DNA of 7,009 bases from positions 1 to 7,009 of the forward strand of contig CABSMB010000062.1 of assembly GCA_902478705.1 (NCBI GenBank). The letters run 5' to 3'. The notes beneath the pieces were generated by a model that had not been told where the DNA came from, searched no databases, and saw only the letters and a list, made by a program, of their open reading frames with translations. Each line of letters opens with the position of its first letter. The stretch's first letter is position 1. Positions 5,979 to 7,009 of this stretch are shown here, piece by piece. The DNA comes from an uncultured Collinsella sp. (GTDB lineage: Bacteria > Actinomycetota > Coriobacteriia > Coriobacteriales > Coriobacteriaceae). Made by a program: the position numbers and the translations under genes.

Positions 5979-6512
5979 ATGTCCGATGTCGTTCGTGCCG
6001 AGAAAATCGCGTGCGAAGTAGACCATGCTGCCCGTCAGCTGGCACAGGCGGGCCGTCTGGATCTGATGCGCGAGTTTATCCAGCATGGCGATGTGACGGT
6101 GTATGCGCATGTGACCTCAGTGGCGCGGGCAAGTTTGTCCTTTGCCGAGCGCCTGGGCCGCGTCGGTGTCTCGGTCGACCGCGCCTCGTTGCTACGCGGG
6201 GCCCTGCTGCACGATTACTTTCTCTATGACTGGCACGATCCCGACCCAAGCCATCGGCTGCATGGCTTTCGCCACCCGTTTTTTGCCCTGGCACGTGCGG
6301 AGGAAGATTTTGAGCTGACGTCGCGCGAGCGGAATATCATCGTGCGGCATATGTTTCCGCTGGTGCCAGTGCCGCCGACGTGTCGTGAGGCTTGGATTGT
6401 ATGCCTGGCAGATAAATGGTGCGCGCTGCGCGAGACGGTTGCCGGCCGTCTACCGCGCAAAGGCGGCGCGAACGATTCGAACGAGGGCTCGAACGAAAAG
6501 AGGAGAGGGTAG
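5979..6512 (+). CDS. HD-domain protein, predicted metal-dependent phosphohydrolase
   Basis: Soluble 177-residue protein with an HD-superfamily core. Candidate metal and catalytic residues appear in family order: His44 (YAHVTSV), His78-Asp79 (GALLHDYFLYDWH), His99 (FRHP), His124 (RHMFP) and Asp145 (CLADKWC). Members hydrolyse phosphoesters of nucleotides or second messengers, but the substrate cannot be read from the sequence. The polar tail (about 160-177) is low-complexity and encoded by repeats of GAACGA, so probably disordered. The start at 5979 is chosen because AAGGAGG sits 4 bases upstream; an in-frame GTG at 5907 has no such site. The stop is 3 bases before the next gene, whose ribosome binding site lies inside this gene's end, so the two are probably co-translated. 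Confidence 0.85.
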   Translation: MSDVVRAEKIACEVDHAARQLAQAGRLDLMREFIQHGDVTVYAHVTSVARASLSFAERLGRVGVSVDRASLLRGALLHDYFLYDWHDPDPSHRLHGFRHPFFALARAEEDFELTSRERNIIVRHMFPLVPVPPTCREAWIVCLADKWCALRETVAGRLPRKGGANDSNEGSNEKRRG

Positions 6513-6515
6513 ACG

Positions 6516-7009
6516 GTGGGAACCGCGATTGATATGGCATTTGACGGCGCGACGCTTGCCGCCTGTCCGCTCTCGGCGCTGGTGCTCTCGTTTGCCTTCT
6601 ACGGTTTTTGCGGCTGGGCGTGGGAGTCGACAGTCTGCGCCATGCTCAATCACGGACGATTTGCTAACAGCGGATTTTTGCTGGGGCCGTGTTGTCCTAT
6701 CTATGGTGTGGGCGGCATAGCCTGCTGGCTTTTGCTGCGCGGGATTCCGGATGCCTCGAGCCAGTTTGTCGCTGCAGCGCTCGTATGCAGCGTGATTGAG
6801 TACAGCGTGGGCGTGCTGTTGGAAAAAACAACGGGCGCTCGCTTTTGGGACTATTCGCATCTGCCGTTTAACCTGCACGGGCGCATCTGCCTGTACTGGG
6901 CCTGCGCGTTTGGCCTGGGTGCGTTGTGCATTTGCCGTTTAGTGGAGCCGGCATTGCTGGGGCTGCTTGGCCATCTGCCGGTGCTGATTGTGCGGCCTGT
7001 CTCTTATAC
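6516..7009 (+). CDS. PF06541-type membrane protein (putative ABC-transporter type IV), 3' end missing
   Basis: Multi-pass membrane protein, visible for 164 residues before the window ends. Motifs fit PF06541 as I know it: GFCGWAWE (30-37), FANSGFLLGP (49-58), PIYGVGG (61-67), EY (95-96), EK (103-104), WDYS (111-114) and FNLHGRICL (118-126). Hydrophobic segments lie at about 19-43, 60-78, 84-102, 123-142 and from 146 on. Despite the family name, no transport activity has been clearly shown and there is no ATPase motif here. The GTG start is preferred because AGGAG lies 10 bases upstream; an in-frame ATG at 6534 is too far from it. The final four residues (from about 161) are likely translated adapter and should be ignored. 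Confidence 0.82.
   Translation, partial: MGTAIDMAFDGATLAACPLSALVLSFAFYGFCGWAWESTVCAMLNHGRFANSGFLLGPCCPIYGVGGIACWLLLRGIPDASSQFVAAALVCSVIEYSVGVLLEKTTGARFWDYSHLPFNLHGRICLYWACAFGLGALCICRLVEPALLGLLGHLPVLIVRPVSY
6997..7009. other. Tn5/Nextera mosaic-end match at the window edge (probable adapter)
   Basis: The last 13 bases, CTGTCTCTTATAC, are identical to the start of the Nextera transposase mosaic-end sequence as it appears in read-through adapter. An exact match placed exactly at the terminus is best explained as untrimmed adapter at a contig end rather than as biology. Confidence 0.85.

Noticed and set aside
6450..6878. 142-codon minus-strand open frame
   Set aside because: It is antisense to the membrane-protein gene, which carries clear family motifs.

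Overview
GC-rich bacterial chromosomal DNA with tightly packed genes on both strands. The gene content (a GluBCD-type amino-acid importer with an actinobacterial-style GluD start, a Tat/lipobox binding protein, a short DXS-like enzyme) and the codon choice suit a gut actinobacterium of the Coriobacteriia, such as Collinsella. That assignment rests on recalled similarity, not on a search.

Layout. Positions 1-2207 (minus strand) hold an importer operon read right to left: a substrate-binding lipoprotein (1212-2207), a permease (414-1073) and a second permease that starts at 417 and runs off the left edge. A hairpin lies between the first two genes, and the two permease genes overlap by 4 bases. 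Positions 2208-2476 are a divergent control region with a good minus-strand promoter, two inverted repeats and a plus-strand -10 box. Positions 2477-3679 (plus) encode an iron-containing alcohol dehydrogenase of the butanol-dehydrogenase/YqhD type. Positions 3680-3968 separate two convergent genes and contain six copies of a 15-base arm in alternating orientation at 40/40/40/41/40-base steps, followed by a strong two-way terminator. Positions 3969-5750 (minus) encode a DXS-like thiamine-diphosphate enzyme. Positions 5751-5978 are a second divergent control region with a LacI-like palindrome. Positions 5979-7009 (plus) hold an HD-domain protein and, 3 bases later, a PF06541-type membrane protein cut by the right edge.

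The two clearest unusual signals are the alternating-repeat array downstream of the dehydrogenase gene and the DXS-like protein. The latter keeps the thiamine-diphosphate machinery but has lost residues equivalent to E. coli DXS Arg420, Asp427 and Arg478, so its acceptor may not be glyceraldehyde 3-phosphate. The importer genes clearly work together, and the last two genes are probably co-translated. No functional link is visible between the importer, the dehydrogenase and the DXS-like gene beyond shared intergenic regions.

The last 13 bases match the Tn5/Nextera mosaic end, so the right edge is probably a contig end carrying adapter sequence. No RNA genes, CRISPR arrays, insertion sequences or integrases were seen, and no gene-free stretch exceeds 300 bases.
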